This document shows, piece after piece, positions 14,701 to 29,700 of a stretch of DNA of 64,000 nucleotides. The DNA comes from Paracentrotus lividus. Lineage: Eukaryota > Echinodermata > Echinoidea > Camarodonta > Echinidae. Made by a program: the position numbers and the translations under genes. The DNA lies in the NCBI GenBank assembly GCA_940671915.1, contig CALNVZ010000174.1, forward strand, positions 73,442,410 to 73,506,409. The letters are read 5' to 3'. The notes beneath the pieces were generated by a model. The model worked only from the letters and a program-made list of their open reading frames with translations, was not told where the DNA came from and searched no databases. Position 1 is the first letter of the stretch. Each line of letters opens with the position of its first letter.

Positions 14701-17700
14701 TGCATTTTCATATGTCTGAGATTGCTTATTTCAGGCATATACTCTGGGCATTGCAAACTATGTGGTATGATCACTCCTCATCAAATGGTATCAATATTCG
14801 TTATGAAAAGGAACCAATTCTGAGCTGGTATTTGAAAGTGTTCATCCCAATGTTGTAGAGAACAGACAAAGGATTGGGAAGTGAAAATAGATGAGAAATA
14901 CGAGACATGGAGAAAAGGGATGAGACACAGCACTACACATGCTGGAAGTGATGTAAAATGTATATCCTAGAGACTGTCACATGTACTTCTCAATAAAAAG
15001 GATTAATTAGCCTAAATTTGATACCCAGTTGTTAAAACTTAATGTGAACCAAGTTTTAAAATTTGCTTTTACAGTGTAATAACCCTGTAATTTTTACTTT
15101 TACTTCAAAATATAAACTTATGAACATGTATAGTGTCAGCCTCAAGATATCAAAACAACCAAAGAAGAAGGGGGTAAAGAGGGACAAATACAAAATTTAG
15201 CAAACAATTATCAAAGAATTGGCATGATTAATGAAAACATAAAATGCAGTGGGCATAATGCAGAAATAATGGATAGGTATTTTATGAAAAGAAAAGTCTT
15301 GTTTATCTTTATAAATAATGCATCAAAAAGGAGTGTCATGACTAAAACTTGTCAAGTTCATCACATTTGCAACAGCAAGTAAGACATCTGTTCATGTGTA
15401 TTTAGACTGGAAAGGAGAACACTAACACAATGATGACAACGTGCGTGGGGAATTTCTTAATCCTAAATACATGACAGTGCATGCTTAACTGGATCTCAAG
15501 CAATTTGTGTACATACTGCACGATGGACAAAACACATGCCACGTCGTGCTTCCTTTTTCAACAGCATGAATATGACAACATCCAGTGGATTGTAACCATG
15601 ACATCAGGAAGAAAATGTGCATTACAGCTAAAGCTAAATCTGCATCATAATCATCTTCTTTTAAACTTTTGCTCTATATTATCGCAACTCCATTAACTGG
15701 GCTCAGACCATGACCTTTTGAGGCTATTGATACCACCACCATTTATAAATCAGGACCAGATGCTATCTTGTTGCTTGGTAACAAGATGCAGCTATTCTCC
15801 TGGTAGCCAACCTTCCTTGGACCCTCTGGAATTGTTCAGCCATACCTTATGTAAGTTGACTGTTCCCTGAAGTTATCACAGAGAGGGTTACCATCGAGTG
15901 TTAGCTCCTTTAATTTGAGTCCCTTCAGGTGTTCCAGCTCTGCTTCCGATCTCAGCTGGAAAGAAAACAGAAACAAAGCTCTCCAAAATAATAATAATAA
16001 AGGAAACAACTTAAAATGTATGACTGTTTTCATTTGTTCCACTGGCTTTTTGTATGCTAATGTTTTTATAAATGTTTTTATATCAGACTTCATTCAATAT
16101 TAATCATCTTATTTTGCTTCTATTGCTATGCTTTTCCTTTGTGTCTCCCTACAAGAAAAGATACAAGCAAATATCTTCCAAGTATTGATGGAATAGCTGG
16201 CTGTAGAAGTTGATGGATTGAAATGGTGTTTACGTAGATTATAACTCTTATTTTACACTTGTATTGAGAATGGTGAGATGAGTTGATATGACAGGCAGAG
16301 CTTTGTTTATTTGTCAGGCATCGGTAGGGTTATGGCTAAAGGTTCTCTAACGACATTGCAGCAATCAACACAATTCTACATCTATTTTCTTTAATCCTAA
16401 TGTTAACTCACATTGTTGCGTGCTAGACTGAGCGACGTGATATTGGGCATCTTCAGGGGTAGGTCAGACATACTCTTCAAGTTGTACAGTTTATTGGCGT
16501 CAAGCTGGAGTATCGTCATCTAGAAGATAAGATATATAACCACTTCTCATGAATGAAATTGAAATTTTCTTCAGACACTGATCGTAAAATCTTAATTTGT
16601 TTTAATTGTCAGTCACAGGATATTCTCTTTTTGTAAGCACTTCATGAAGAACTAGATGAATCTTCGACCGCGCACGGTCGGAAGGCATGCCTCCGTATTG
16701 CCACATCGGAAAAAAAAGGCATGCGCATGTTGAGTATTTTACATCCATTTATACCATGACATCTTTGAGATATTGACCCCAAATCTATTAAAGTTGTATC
16801 ATCAGAATTATTTCCAACTCAGGAAGGATGGCTACTGATGTAATAAAAAGGATAAACATGTTTAAGTTGATCTGTCAAAGGTCCTTCAGAAATTGCACAA
16901 ACGAGTCATTTACATAAATAACCAGTGACCTTTGATGTCCTGACCTCAAAAATCTAATCAGTTATCTTTCCTCCCACATCACGCCCAAGTTTGAAAGTTG
17001 ATCCATAACGGTTCAGAAGTTACAGCAAGAACGTGCCATTTTCATGTATACACATGACGTCTGTGACCCTTGACCTTTGACTTCATGACCTCAAAATAAT
17101 ATAAATAAATTCATTGTCCCTACCATATGCACACATGACCCAAGTTTGATGTTCATCCATCAAACTGTTCTTAAGTTATCGCAAGAACAAGCCATTTTCA
17201 CGTACACAATGTCCTCTGTGGCCTCTAACTTGACCTCATGACTCTAAATTCTAATCATTTTATTGTCGTCCCATATGCACATATGACCCAAGTTTGAAAT
17301 TGATGCGTCAAACGGTTTTTAAGTTTATTGCGAGAACAAGCCATTTTCATGTACACAATGACCTCTGTGACCTTTGACCTCATGACCCCAAAGTTCATTT
17401 TTCCCTCCCATATGTAAATATGATCCAAGTTTGAAGTTGATCCTCAAACGGTTCTTAAGTTATCGCAAGAACGAGAGCCATTTTCACGTACACAATGACC
17501 TGTGACCTTTGACCTCATGACCCAAAATCTAATAAGTTTATTGACCCTCATATATTGCACATATGACCCAAGTTTCAAGTTTATCCCTCAAACGGTTCTT
17601 AAGTTATCGCAAGAACAAGCAAATTTCATGTACACAATGACCTCTGTGACCTTTGACCTTTGACCCCAAATCTAATCAGTTCATTGCCCCTCCATATGCA

Positions 17701-20700
17701 CACATTACTCAAGTTTGAAGTTGACCGCGTACACAGTTCTTAGTTATTGCGAGAACGAACCATTTTCATGTATACAATGACATCTGTGACCTTTGACCTT
17801 TGACCTCATGACCCTAAAATCTAATCAGTTCATTGCCCTCTCCACATAGGCCACATTACCCAAGTTTGAAGTTGACCCGTCAAACGGTTTTTAAGTTATG
17901 GCGAGAACGAGCCATTTTCATGCATACAATGACCTCTGTGACCTTTGACCTTTGACCTAATGACCCCAAAGTCTAATCAGATCATTGTCCCTACCATATG
18001 CATACATGATCCAAGTTTGAAAGTGATCCGTCAAACGGTTCTTAAGTTATCGCGAGAACGAAAACGGGACGGACGTACGGACGGAGTACGGACGGACGGA
18101 CGGACGGACGGACGGACAACCCGAAAACATAATGCCTCCGGCACCACCTTCGGTGGCGGAGGCATAAAAATGTACAACTGCCAATGATAAACTGTCACTA
18201 GTAATCAAAACTTGGCCAGGGCCTTGTTTTCCTTCTGGACATAAAATTTCCAAATTTCTATTTCGATTTATATTAGATTAATAACGCGGAAACAACATTA
18301 TAACATAAATAGGACAAAGAGTATGAAAGTAGTATATGTCATGTTTACCTCTGGAATGTTTTCAGTAATTATTTTGAGGATTGCTGCAAAGTGGGCAGGC
18401 CTTTCTAAAATCATGTATAGCTTTCCTTTCAAATCTGCAAGAAATCAAGACATCAGAGAGAGAGACAATGGTATGAGCTACAAAATACTATTTAAAACAT
18501 AGAAGCATGTATCCACACAATAAAATCATAAATACACAAAGTTCAGAATATCTTTAACTTTTTCATTTGTTTTCCCTTTTTGTGTGTTGGAACATGGCTA
18601 TAAATTATCACAATCAGAATTTCATGCCTGTATAAAAAAAAAAAACACATCTGAAATAAGGATTCAGCAATGTGAGCTACTTGTTATTTATATTCTATTT
18701 AAATTAAACAAAAATAAAAATGACCTAGCCTTTGTATAATTGAATAATCCCAATACATGCATATGACATTAAACAAGATTATACAGGCAAAACATTCTGA
18801 ATCAAATTTATTATTTTTCATTATTGTTGACAAAAGTGGAATAGGCACAAAAACAAAATTTAACCTGCTGTTTTCATTCAGTTATATATCATACTTACCA
18901 GCATCGTTAGTGAAGTTACCTAGGTCTAGAGATTTTGATGAGGGGTCGTAACGTCTACTCATCACTTGTTTGAGGAGGTCTTGGTCCTTCTCATTGAAGA
19001 TAGACTTAATAGGTGGTCTGCATGGTCTAGTCTGTATGATGATCTGATAATATGATAAACATAATTGTACTGTACCTGTAGAAATATTCACAGGAAATAA
19101 TTTTTCGCGGATTTCGCTCAGGCGCAAATTTAAAAACGTGAATATATAAGCATGCTTTCTTATGCACGTTTTGAATGGGTTCAATTACATTTGTATATTT
19201 AAATGCAGTGCGAATTTAACCCTAACCAGACTGGGGTGTTTTGGTAGCTGTCAAGACTGGGGGGGGGGGGGGGCCATGATGGCCCCCCCCCCCTAAGATC
19301 TCGGCCGCCGATCGCGCGACCGCGCCGAAAATTTGCACGATGGTAGTGAGCCATGTAATCTACAAGACTGCGCTGTTAATATTTCCAAAATAATATGAAT
19401 TTTTTAAATATGAATTAATTATGCTAATTTATGCATGAAATCATACTTTTTGCTCTAATTGAAAAAATAAAGCTCCTAGAATGCTAATTTTGTGTATTTT
19501 ATTCCTTATAGCATTCCTAACAATTGTACTAGAAAAAAATTCTTGTTTCAAAATTAATTTCTTATGTATTTTATTGTTTTATGAATTTCTTATGTATTTC
19601 TTTGTTTTTTCGACCTTTTGTTTTTCTTTTTTTTTTATGCAAAAATCATTTAAGAACCATTTTTAAGCATAAATATGCTAAAATACATTGATTTCAGCCA
19701 ATGAAAGTGAAAATAATCATATCTTTATGAATTAGGTGAGAAAACTCAATTTGCATTGACTTTGTACACAATATCACGTTTTTGAGCCATTTTCGGTCTG
19801 ACGGATATTTTTGAAAATCGTGCAGCGTTGTAACGGTACTACCGATTTTAGCGAAAATGGTTTCAAAAGATGCGTGAGACTTGAAAGTAAAAAGTCAGCA
19901 AGCAGCGTGATCAGAAAATTTCATGCGGCGGAGTGGTCGCGGAAAATGTCGAGGGGGGGGGGGCCATGATGGCCCCCCCCCCCCCAGTCTGATTAGGGTT
20001 AAGAGCAGGCAAATATATTTTGAAGCCGCTCAGCACAAAACAATCATTGCGTAGAAATAACAGTGAATAAATATCAAGGACATATAAAGTTTCACTACTT
20101 CAATAATATACAATAGACTTCCTGGATAAAGACAATTATGAAATCAAGAAATCACAATTTGCAGAAAATTGGGTGATTCCTCAGAAAAGAGCAAAATAAG
20201 GATTGATTCTGATCTTGTGTCGGGTCGTCCAAGCAAGTGCTTGTAATTTGCAACATATCTGCAATATCTTGCGCTCAGACTGCTTGTGAGATAATGGTCT
20301 ACTCCTAGTCTCAATTTGACCTACTTTTAAGATATTTACTCAAAATTTCATCTCAAATTATTAATGAAACATGAATACATGTGGTATGGGTATATTTATA
20401 TGCAAATGGAACAACTTGAGGACATATCTAACAGATTCATTCCAAAATGACTTTGGATACAACAACTCAAATTGAGCTTCAACTTCATTGTGGCTAAAAT
20501 TTGGGTAAAATATATTACCTTGTATCCGCTTTGCGTTGTTATTCTTTTACTGACGTCTTTTAATGCATCACCAGTAGCCAAATCATCCACATAGAATACA
20601 GCATGCTGATTATCATACGAAAACTGCAAAAACACAAACATTAAGGGAAAATGCAGTTCAAGTACTGTATAAAAGAATTCTCAGAGAAGTTATACTGACA

Positions 20701-23700
20701 AAAATTAATTCTTAAAGAAATGTATTAATGTGATGCTCATGTATTTAATTGAACGTATTGGAAAGAGACTGATTACAAACTAAATAATTTCACAAATCAT
20801 CAAGTTAATGTAGAATATCTTGAGAAAATTGAGATTGAAATATAAAGTTATTTTGACTCAGTGCTATACATTGAACCTGTAAATAAAATTATTATAACTG
20901 TCCAAAAGGAGCAAAGAAAAATTGTATATTATACTAATAGACAGATGATTCTATAGCATAGGTACCTTTCACACAATATGAACCAAATTAAAAGGTGGTT
21001 CTTGATAATCAGATGGTCTTTCTATACCAGGGGTCTCTAAATGAATTTTGATATTATTTCCTTACTATTATATTCATACTTCTTAGTTACATAATAAGTT
21101 TACCTCTTGTGGTATAAATGGTTCTTTACAAGCACCTTGGATGGTTTTGATGAGCCACTCCTTGTCACTTTTCTTACCATATGGAATCTGATCATAAAAC
21201 AAACAGAAAGAGAAAAGTGTATTACATATCCTGCATAATTATAACAATAAAATTCAGATTAAATAATATGTGAAATATCAAGTATATACATGTAATCATA
21301 AAATTGTCAACACTTGCTGTGTTTCCCTATTCAAAATCTACTACTGCTATCCTCACATACATTCATTTTTTCACAGGAACACAATATATTTTGAAGCATG
21401 GCAATGCATTCATGCAATATTTGTATTTAGTGCTTTATTACAATCATATGTATTTAATTGGAATAGAGTAAATGATTTCACATATGAGAATATTCAATAC
21501 TATTAAGAGAATCATTCATTTTGTATTTATTTATTATTTATAAATATTCAAATTTATATTGAATCTATATTCAAATTACAATTCCACACTACTACCGTAT
21601 CTAATTGAATAAGTTTGTTGGAAACTCAAGAAAGAAGGAGAGTATTCCATAAGACTCAACCAATACTCACAGTAACCTTACACCATGTTTCATCATCTCT
21701 TCCACCACCACTGTGCCTTGAACCATCCTTGAATGGTAAACCTAGTCTAGACATAGATGATGATGATGAAACCCCTCTTCTCCTATCGTTGTTCTGGGAT
21801 TTCTTTTGATGGGGTCCTGGTTTACGGCCTCCATAGGGGTTACTGTTGTTGAAGAAAAGAGAATTGTTTCCACTTTATGTGTCAGATGGATAAGTTTACC
21901 TTTAGATTTAACTTCAATTTTTTATTATTATTTTTTTTCTGTATGAGATTTAGTGAAAAGAAAAACTTATACAGTAAATATCAAAAGAGCATTTGCTCTC
22001 ACTGCCATTTAATACGAAAATAAGTTTACCTGTGCCATTTTAACCAATTAGTGGGGCCACCAATCGTCAGAATATGGGCTTCGTTTGCAATTCATGTTAA
22101 TGTTTGGCAACATAGCTCTAAATGTGTTCTACTTGACCACACAAATCAGAAAATATATGTAGCCAATTTTTTAATTGACCTTTTGTGACCCAAAATGGAG
22201 GTCAAAGGTCAGGCTTTATTAATATAAACATAATTTTCTTCAAATTGTAGGTAATTTTATAACTAGCAATTAAGTCAATTAAGTCAATTAACATTTTTCA
22301 ACAGACCAGCCAGTTTTGAGCAATATGCAAATTGGTCTATTTATGCATAATTCAATGCATTATAACTGAGTCAAGCTTCACGACAATCAGACATTACATA
22401 TCCATAGACAATATCAATAGCAACTAATCAAGAATACAACATATGTCATACTAGCCTGACATTGCTTGGTTTTGACCTTAGTGTTATTGGGCCGCATTAC
22501 TTGGAATATTTCATTTAATACTGTTAACATGTTCTACTTGATCCCATGAACCAGGAAATGTTCGTTTTCACTGACCTATGACCTGTAAATTAGGTGAAAA
22601 TTCCAAAATATAGTTAGTGTTTGCTATTTCCAGGATTTTTAGCAGCATGTTATTTGAACTTTGGCCTTATCTTGAGGTCATATGTGTCAATGAAAAAGAA
22701 TAGTAACATTGATATTCTCATTCATGGGGTCAAGTAGACCCAAGACACATACAAAGTTCAAGAAATACGTAACCTTGGGCTAAATTTTTCTGTCTTGACC
22801 ATAGTCCTGTTTGGCCTTATAGCTTAATCATGTAGATATCCACAGTTCCCTTTGTTCTACTTGACCCCATGAATCAGAAAATCACCCTTGCTACTTTTTC
22901 ATTGACACGTATGACCTTCAGATAAGGTCAAAGTTCAAATAACATGACCCTAAAAACCTGGAAATACCAGAAACTACTATTTTTGGGGACTTTTCATCAT
23001 AATTAAAGGTCATAGGTCAATGAAAACAAACATTTCCTGGTTCATGGTGTAGAACACGTTAACAGTGATAAATGGAATATTCCAAGTAATGCTACCCAAA
23101 CACTAAGGTCAAAACCAAACTCTTTGGTCAAAACCTCTTTCTTTAATTGTGGCCTTTAACCTATTCGATGTATAAGCTATGTTGGTAACTAACATGAATA
23201 TGTTTCACTTGATGCAACCAACCATAAAATATATGTCTTCATATTTTTAGTTGACACAATCGACCTAGAAATAAGGTCAAAGTTCACAGAAAATGAGGTT
23301 TTTTGCTAAAATGATGCCTTTTCCAGACTTGTTAATCATCATATAAATTGACCTTTGCCCTAATTTCAAGGTCATAAGGGTCACCAGAATGTGGCAGCAG
23401 TGTCAGGCTAGTACGACCTATGTTGTATTCTTGATTAGTTGCTATTGATATTGTCTATGGATATGGCCACATTCAAACGTGAGTGACACGACAATTGGAC
23501 TGATAGAAGGGCGCATATCTTCGCACTTGTCGGTTATGAATGGTCATGACTACCATTTAATGTATAATGTAGGAGTGGCATGTGTCATTACCAGTTGGAT
23601 TTTAATTTTACAATTGGTCCTGGAAATTATGATTAAACATAAAAATTAAATTCTAATTTTATTTTTTACGATATGGAAATATACATTTGCCTACCATTGC

Positions 23701-26700
23701 TATTTGACCTCAAATCGCCATAAATCGAAAATTGCACCGAAATTTTTGCCCTATCATATTGCCTATTTACCCCCCACCCCCCATGAATGGCGCCCTCCAT
23801 TGGCGAGGATGCGGCCGCGCGCGATCTAATACTCATCCTCTAACTCTCTCGCCCCAGAAACTTCCGTATGTTGCAAAGGATAGGGGGACGGAGGGAGGGA
23901 ATGTAGGCAAATGTATATTTCCATATCGTAAATAATAAAATTAGAATTTAATTTTTATGATTTACTTCAATAGAAATATACATTTGCCTACCATTGCTAC
24001 GACCAGCACCGACAAAAGTCGGGAGGGCAACCATGACGGTTATGAAACTAAGGAGGATGCCGCTGCTTTGAGAGGTGCGGAGGAGAAAACACCCTCACTA
24101 GCGGCGACATCTCTCAGGTAAAAGGAGGTAAAAGAATTTGCAGAACGCCAAAAGGCCGCTTTGCAGATGTCTGATAACTTTTTGTATAAGTTGTAGATTT
24201 AAATGATTTTATAAAATTTTCTGCTTCATTGATCATTATAATATGAAGAATGGACTAACATTGATGAATCTTAAAATAATGTTTTACTTGTATTGAAAGT
24301 GAGGTCAAATTTGAGGTGCGCAGACTTAGTCAAGGCACTTCCCACATAGGGGGGCTACAGCTATTCATACCACAACACCACCACAATCACATCATTTCAA
24401 CGAATGGGACTGCATCATGTCGTAGGTCATTCATACAAACAACATTGCCATACATCATTGCATTGGAACGATTAAAATGATAAACAGGTATGAAAAAAAT
24501 GCTATGTCAAAGCTAAAAAGTCGTAGGAAGTTTGGCCATACCAAGTGACAGTGGACCTTTTTTAATGTTTGTATTCACAATTCTTCACCTTAAATGCCTA
24601 AATGCGCTTTGTATCTGGTGAAAAGGTCATTAATAAATTCAGTATATTTATTGTTAACAAAGCGTGAATGATGGATTAACAGTTTCATTATTATTTTGGG
24701 AAGGGGGGGGGGTGGGGGGGGGTATTATGTATGTTTGAAAATTTGGGTCTTTCACATCCCTTTCAAATAATTTAGTGACACCCATGAGTACAATAAAAAT
24801 ATTGACAATTGACCATTATCTCTCTTGTATTCTACCTATTCAATTTCCCTGGAACCTTAAGGACATGATGATCGCACCAGAGAGGTACCAAGTGGGCACT
24901 GGCGAGGAGGAGGAAGAGGAGGAGGAGGAGGAGGAGGAGGACGGGGTAGTGGAAGAGGAAGAAGAGGTGGAAGCAGACCTGATTGGATTCCCAGAGCAAA
25001 ATGAAGCATACAACAGAAATGACAACTTTCAAAGTAGAGGACAAGGTCAAAATGACTATGATATAAACAGATACAATGACAGAGATAGTGGTGGTTACAG
25101 AGGAGGGGCAGGGGCGGAGGAGAAGGAAGCAGCGAGGGAGTGGTGGAGGGAGGAGGAGGAGGAGAGGAAGGAGGAGAGGAGAGGAGGAGGGAAATGGAGA
25201 GTGGGACGAGGAGGTGGAGGAGAGACATAGGAGAGGAGGTGGTCGTCGTGGTGGAGGTGGTGGTGGTAGCAGCAGCAGGGGAATGAACGATAGGAGTGAG
25301 CCACAGATAAATCCAAGATCAAGACTGGAAGATGACGATGTATCAATGGACGATGGAGATACACTCAAAGGGAAAATGCCAGATTGTAAGTTATTAGTTT
25401 CATACGAAAAAAGGTCCTAATTCTTCCTTAATATTCAAGTTACTAACAGGAGTCTTTGTCTTATAAATTTCTAAATTTCAGAATTTAGAATAAGAGATAA
25501 CTCGGCATTCCCAATAATAGATGTCATGTGTGTACCACTATGACAGAGGTGAAAATAAAAAACTACCTGTTGGTCCAATTAAAATAACCTTGTCCTGATT
25601 TAGTGGGGCCACGTATGTAGTTCGTTTGCAAGTCATGTTAATGTTTGGCAATATTTATAAATGTTTCTTCTTGATCACACGAATCAGAAAATATATGTCG
25701 CCAATTTTTTTAATTGACCGTTTGTGACCAAAATTGAGGTCAAAGGTTCGGCTTCATTAATATAAACATAATTTTCTTCAAATTGTGTCAAATTTGGTAT
25801 AAAAATGTAGATAATTTTTACTAGCAATTAGTTATTAACATTTTCACCGCGACCAGCCAGTTTTGAGAAATTGCAAATTAGTCTATTTATGCATAATTCA
25901 ATGCATAATTGGAGTCTGGCTTTACGACAATCAGACATAACATATTGGTCATATTAAACTAAGTGGACATTTAGCTGAAATTTCATTGTGGCGCCCTGCC
26001 TTTGAAAATGCAAATTGGGATCTGAAATCAACAAAGGCTTCTTTACAATACAACCAATTATTTTTGTTTCAAACATTATGTGATCAGTTTTCTTACGCTG
26101 AATAATTGATCAAACGGAATTTGCACATATGGGACTACGGTGCTTTAAATGTCTCTTATTCTTATAATTCAGTCACTTTTTACAGATATTTTTTTTGCTT
26201 AAAGTAATTATCATGGACTACTCTAACATGGCATATACACACAGTAATTTCGATCTAGTTATTTACTTGAATTGTTGGATTAAAGGCACACTCACGTTTT
26301 GGATGTCGTGTCACTCACGACACATAGGGCGGACCATCTTCCACAGAGAGGGATGATTGATGAGGACAATAATGTCAAAGAGGTAACTATTCATGTACAT
26401 TTACAGTACTTATGTTACCTTAGAGATCTACTTGCGCACAATCCAACTATAACCAATGATCAGAAGCCCATGTCTTTTTTCTGTCATGTCACTCACACAC
26501 TGTTTATTTACTTCAATAGAAATATACATTTGCCTACCATTGCTATTTGACCTCAATCGCCATAATCGAAAATTGCACGAAATTTTTTTGCCCTATCATA
26601 TTGCTTTTTTACCCCCACCCCCATGATGGCGCCCTCCATTGGCGAGGATCGGCCGCGCGCGATCTAATACTCATCCTCTAATCTCTTCGCCTCCGTCGAG

Positions 26701-29700
26701 ATAAGTCGTACATTTTTGCCTGCGCCAAAAATAGCGTGTTTTTCTCCCTTTGGGACTACTTTGCGGTTTTTTGCGAGGGTTTAACTTCTCAGGATAATCA
26801 TATTGAGTATTCTGAGCTTTATTTGGGGTCTAGTTTTTTGGTTTTGCCGAGATTTTGATAGTTTATCTCTCGGTGATCGTTCACTTTTCTCGCTCTCTCT
26901 CCCGTAGACTTTCGTACGTTCCTTACTGTGTGTATGTAATACGTGGTCGTAGTTTACGTTTGAGTGTTGTGTGTGTTGCGGTGCACAGCTTGTTTGTTGC
27001 TCCGCTTCTTGATAGACCCGCCTATTTACCCCCTTTTGTGTATTAACACTTTCTCTCTTTCTTTATTTCAGATTCATCATGTCTAATTTTCTTCTCGCGC
27101 CCTGCTTCATATAAAAGGAAGCGGGTGAAGAAATTAGCGAGCAAGCGGTTTTCTTCGGAGAAGTCCCCCCTTGCGGGGGTGAGAGGCTTGTCGTTCGAGG
27201 AGGCGTTGACGCTGTCTTCCGCCTTCTTCACCACCTCGAACTTCGGTGAGTATTATTGGGTCGAACACCGGCGCAAAGCCTAGCTGCTCGGAATTCGTGG
27301 TCCCTCAGAGTACGGGACCGTTGATGACCGACGGGACTGGCGGCGTCCAAGGACGATGACGATTACGGCCCTCGCGCCGGATCCGATAGTCCTTTTGCCA
27401 CGTTCGATCAACGGGAGATCTAAAACGGTTACTACATCGGTTTCACAACCGGTGGCCGGTTCTCTGGTTAATTCAGTACTGCTGAAGGCGCCGGGTTTCA
27501 TTTCTCTCACGGTGCCGAATCCCATTGTTGGCCTCTGGCTTCGCCTGGCATAACGGACCGAGAGCTCGGTTTTCTGTATCGAGTTTGTCCGGACCGGATA
27601 TCGGCGCCGTACCCTTAACTGAGGTAAATCGGATCCGCGAGTCGGTTTTCCGTACTGGTTTTGGGAGTGAGTACCGTTCGAGACGGCCCTATATCTCGGA
27701 TAGTAGGCCGCCTTGTCGGTTACTCACTAACACCGGATGGCACGCCCAGAGCTTTCGCTCTGTCGCGTCGGCGGGTATCCGGCAGAGCGGGGTGTCCCCG
27801 TCTATATCCGGCCCGCCACACTTTGGTGGCGGGGGTCCGCCTCGCTCCGTTTTCATCTCGGAGTGCGTCCCCTTCTGTTTCGGATACTACGTCCGTGAGA
27901 CGTGTCCGTGTTTCGGATCCCTTGCCGGTTTCTTTTTCGAACCAGGGTCCGTTACAGGCAGACGCTTCTTTGTTTGGAGACAAGTCGGATTCCCACTTCG
28001 TCTTCCAATTCGGTTTCTTCTCGGATCGGTACCGACCATTTGGTGCGGGCCCTTCCGTAGCGAAGCGTCGTAGACTTACATTTTCGGATCCCGATCCGGT
28101 TCCTGCGCGGAACAGCGCCCCTTTACAGGCGGGCACTTTTGGTTCGGAGAGACGTCGTTCTTTGCGACCCGGATCCGGTTCTCGTTGGGAACCTGTTCCC
28201 AGAGTTTGGCCACTCCTTAACGGGTCGGCATCAACTACCGGATACCAATCCGGATAGTTTGTGTGTACCTCCGGAGGTTCGAGAGTGGGTTGAGCGTTAC
28301 GAGGCAGCGTACGTCACCACTCCGACTCACCTCCATGGGTAGGTCACACCCTCCGGTTGAGGAACTGGATGCTTCCTCATCAGAGGATGAGATTGTTTCG
28401 GTGGCGGATTCTCACGTTCTTTGTTTGAATCTCATCCGACTCTCTTGTCCCGCAATTCGGATAGGAATGACATGCGGGATCCCTCCCAGGTTGATGCTTC
28501 GGCGGATTTTTCATCCGACGGAGATGAACCTGAAGCCGTTGTAGAGCTTCCTTTAGCGAAGCGAGTGACGGGTTTGTTTAATAAATACGTTCCAGATGTC
28601 GGAGTGACCCTGAAACTTCGGAGGGACGTAAAGGTTTCTTTGCGGGAAGGTCGAAAGCTGTTTCATCTTTTCAGCTCCGAGTACAGGAATTCATAAAAGA
28701 GGAATTTGTCTGTACTTCATCTCGACCGAAGAAGCCTCACTAGATATTCGAAAACAAGTATCGGGTATCTTTGTGGAGGGAGACGATGGTTCTTTTAACA
28801 CCTAAGTCCATCTCCCCGGAGGTTCTGAAGTTGGCTGATATGCTCGAGACCGGGAAGAATTCTTTGTTGAAATCCGACAAAGGTGATGCTGACGTTTCGT
28901 TTGCTATCACAGGCGGTCTTCGTTTATCTGTCTTAAATGACATGCTCTTGGAACTCTTGGCTGGCTCCCAGGAGTTGGACATTTCTCCGCCGGACCAGGC
29001 TGAGATTCTTTTGGCTCTTAAGAGGTTTCTTCTCTCTTGTTCTCCTCAGATTGCGGCTGCATCCACCTTGGTGGATAATGCCCGTAGAGTTCATGTTCTT
29101 GAGACTCTTCATATCAACAATCCCTCATTCCGGATATGGTCAAGGAGATTGACGTGTCTTCCCCCTTTCTTTGTGGGAACACTTGGCAGACATCTTGCAG
29201 AAAAAGTGGATTCACGTAAGAAGGCCAAGGAACCTCTACATCAATTAGAGATGTTCGTCAGACTCCATCATCTTCTAGTTCCGCTAAATCTGGCTTTCTT
29301 CAAAGCTCCTCTTTTCAGGAGGGGCAAGAAGAAGAAGGACAAAGAAAGACTTCTGTTCCTGCCAGGTCGACCCCGGCAGCTCCTCCTCAGGATCGTAGAG
29401 TAGCCGACTCTTCTCATGATTTTTATGATCGACAGGTGTCGTTTCAAGACCAGACTCCCCGTCGAGGACGTGGAAGTGGTAGGGGCTCTTCCCGAGGCGT
29501 CGCGAAGAGTCACCCCTTTCGGCAGGGCGGGAAGCATTATTCCAGATGACTTCCCGAGTTCGCTTGGAGATCCGGTAGGTGGTCGACTTCGGAAGTTTCT
29601 TCCAGCTTGGAAGTCAATCACGGACGACGTTTTCGTCCTCTCCGTGATCAAGAACGGTCTTGGATAGATCTAGAAGAACCTCTTCCAAGAGGGGTTATCC

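Noticed and set aside
10069..18165. CRISPR-like array of regular repeats
   Set aside because: The units are tandem, diverged and about 140 bp long without unique spacers. This is a minisatellite in a transposable element of an animal genome.
19211..19240. Interstitial telomere repeat (TTAACCCTAACC)
   Set aside because: There is only about one and a half repeat units, and the sequence is explained by the TTAA-flanked MITE end.
24832..25368. Minus-strand frame of 178 codons opposite NXF1 exon 2
   Set aside because: It is the Ser/Pro/Leu-rich antisense shadow of the purine-rich exon copy.
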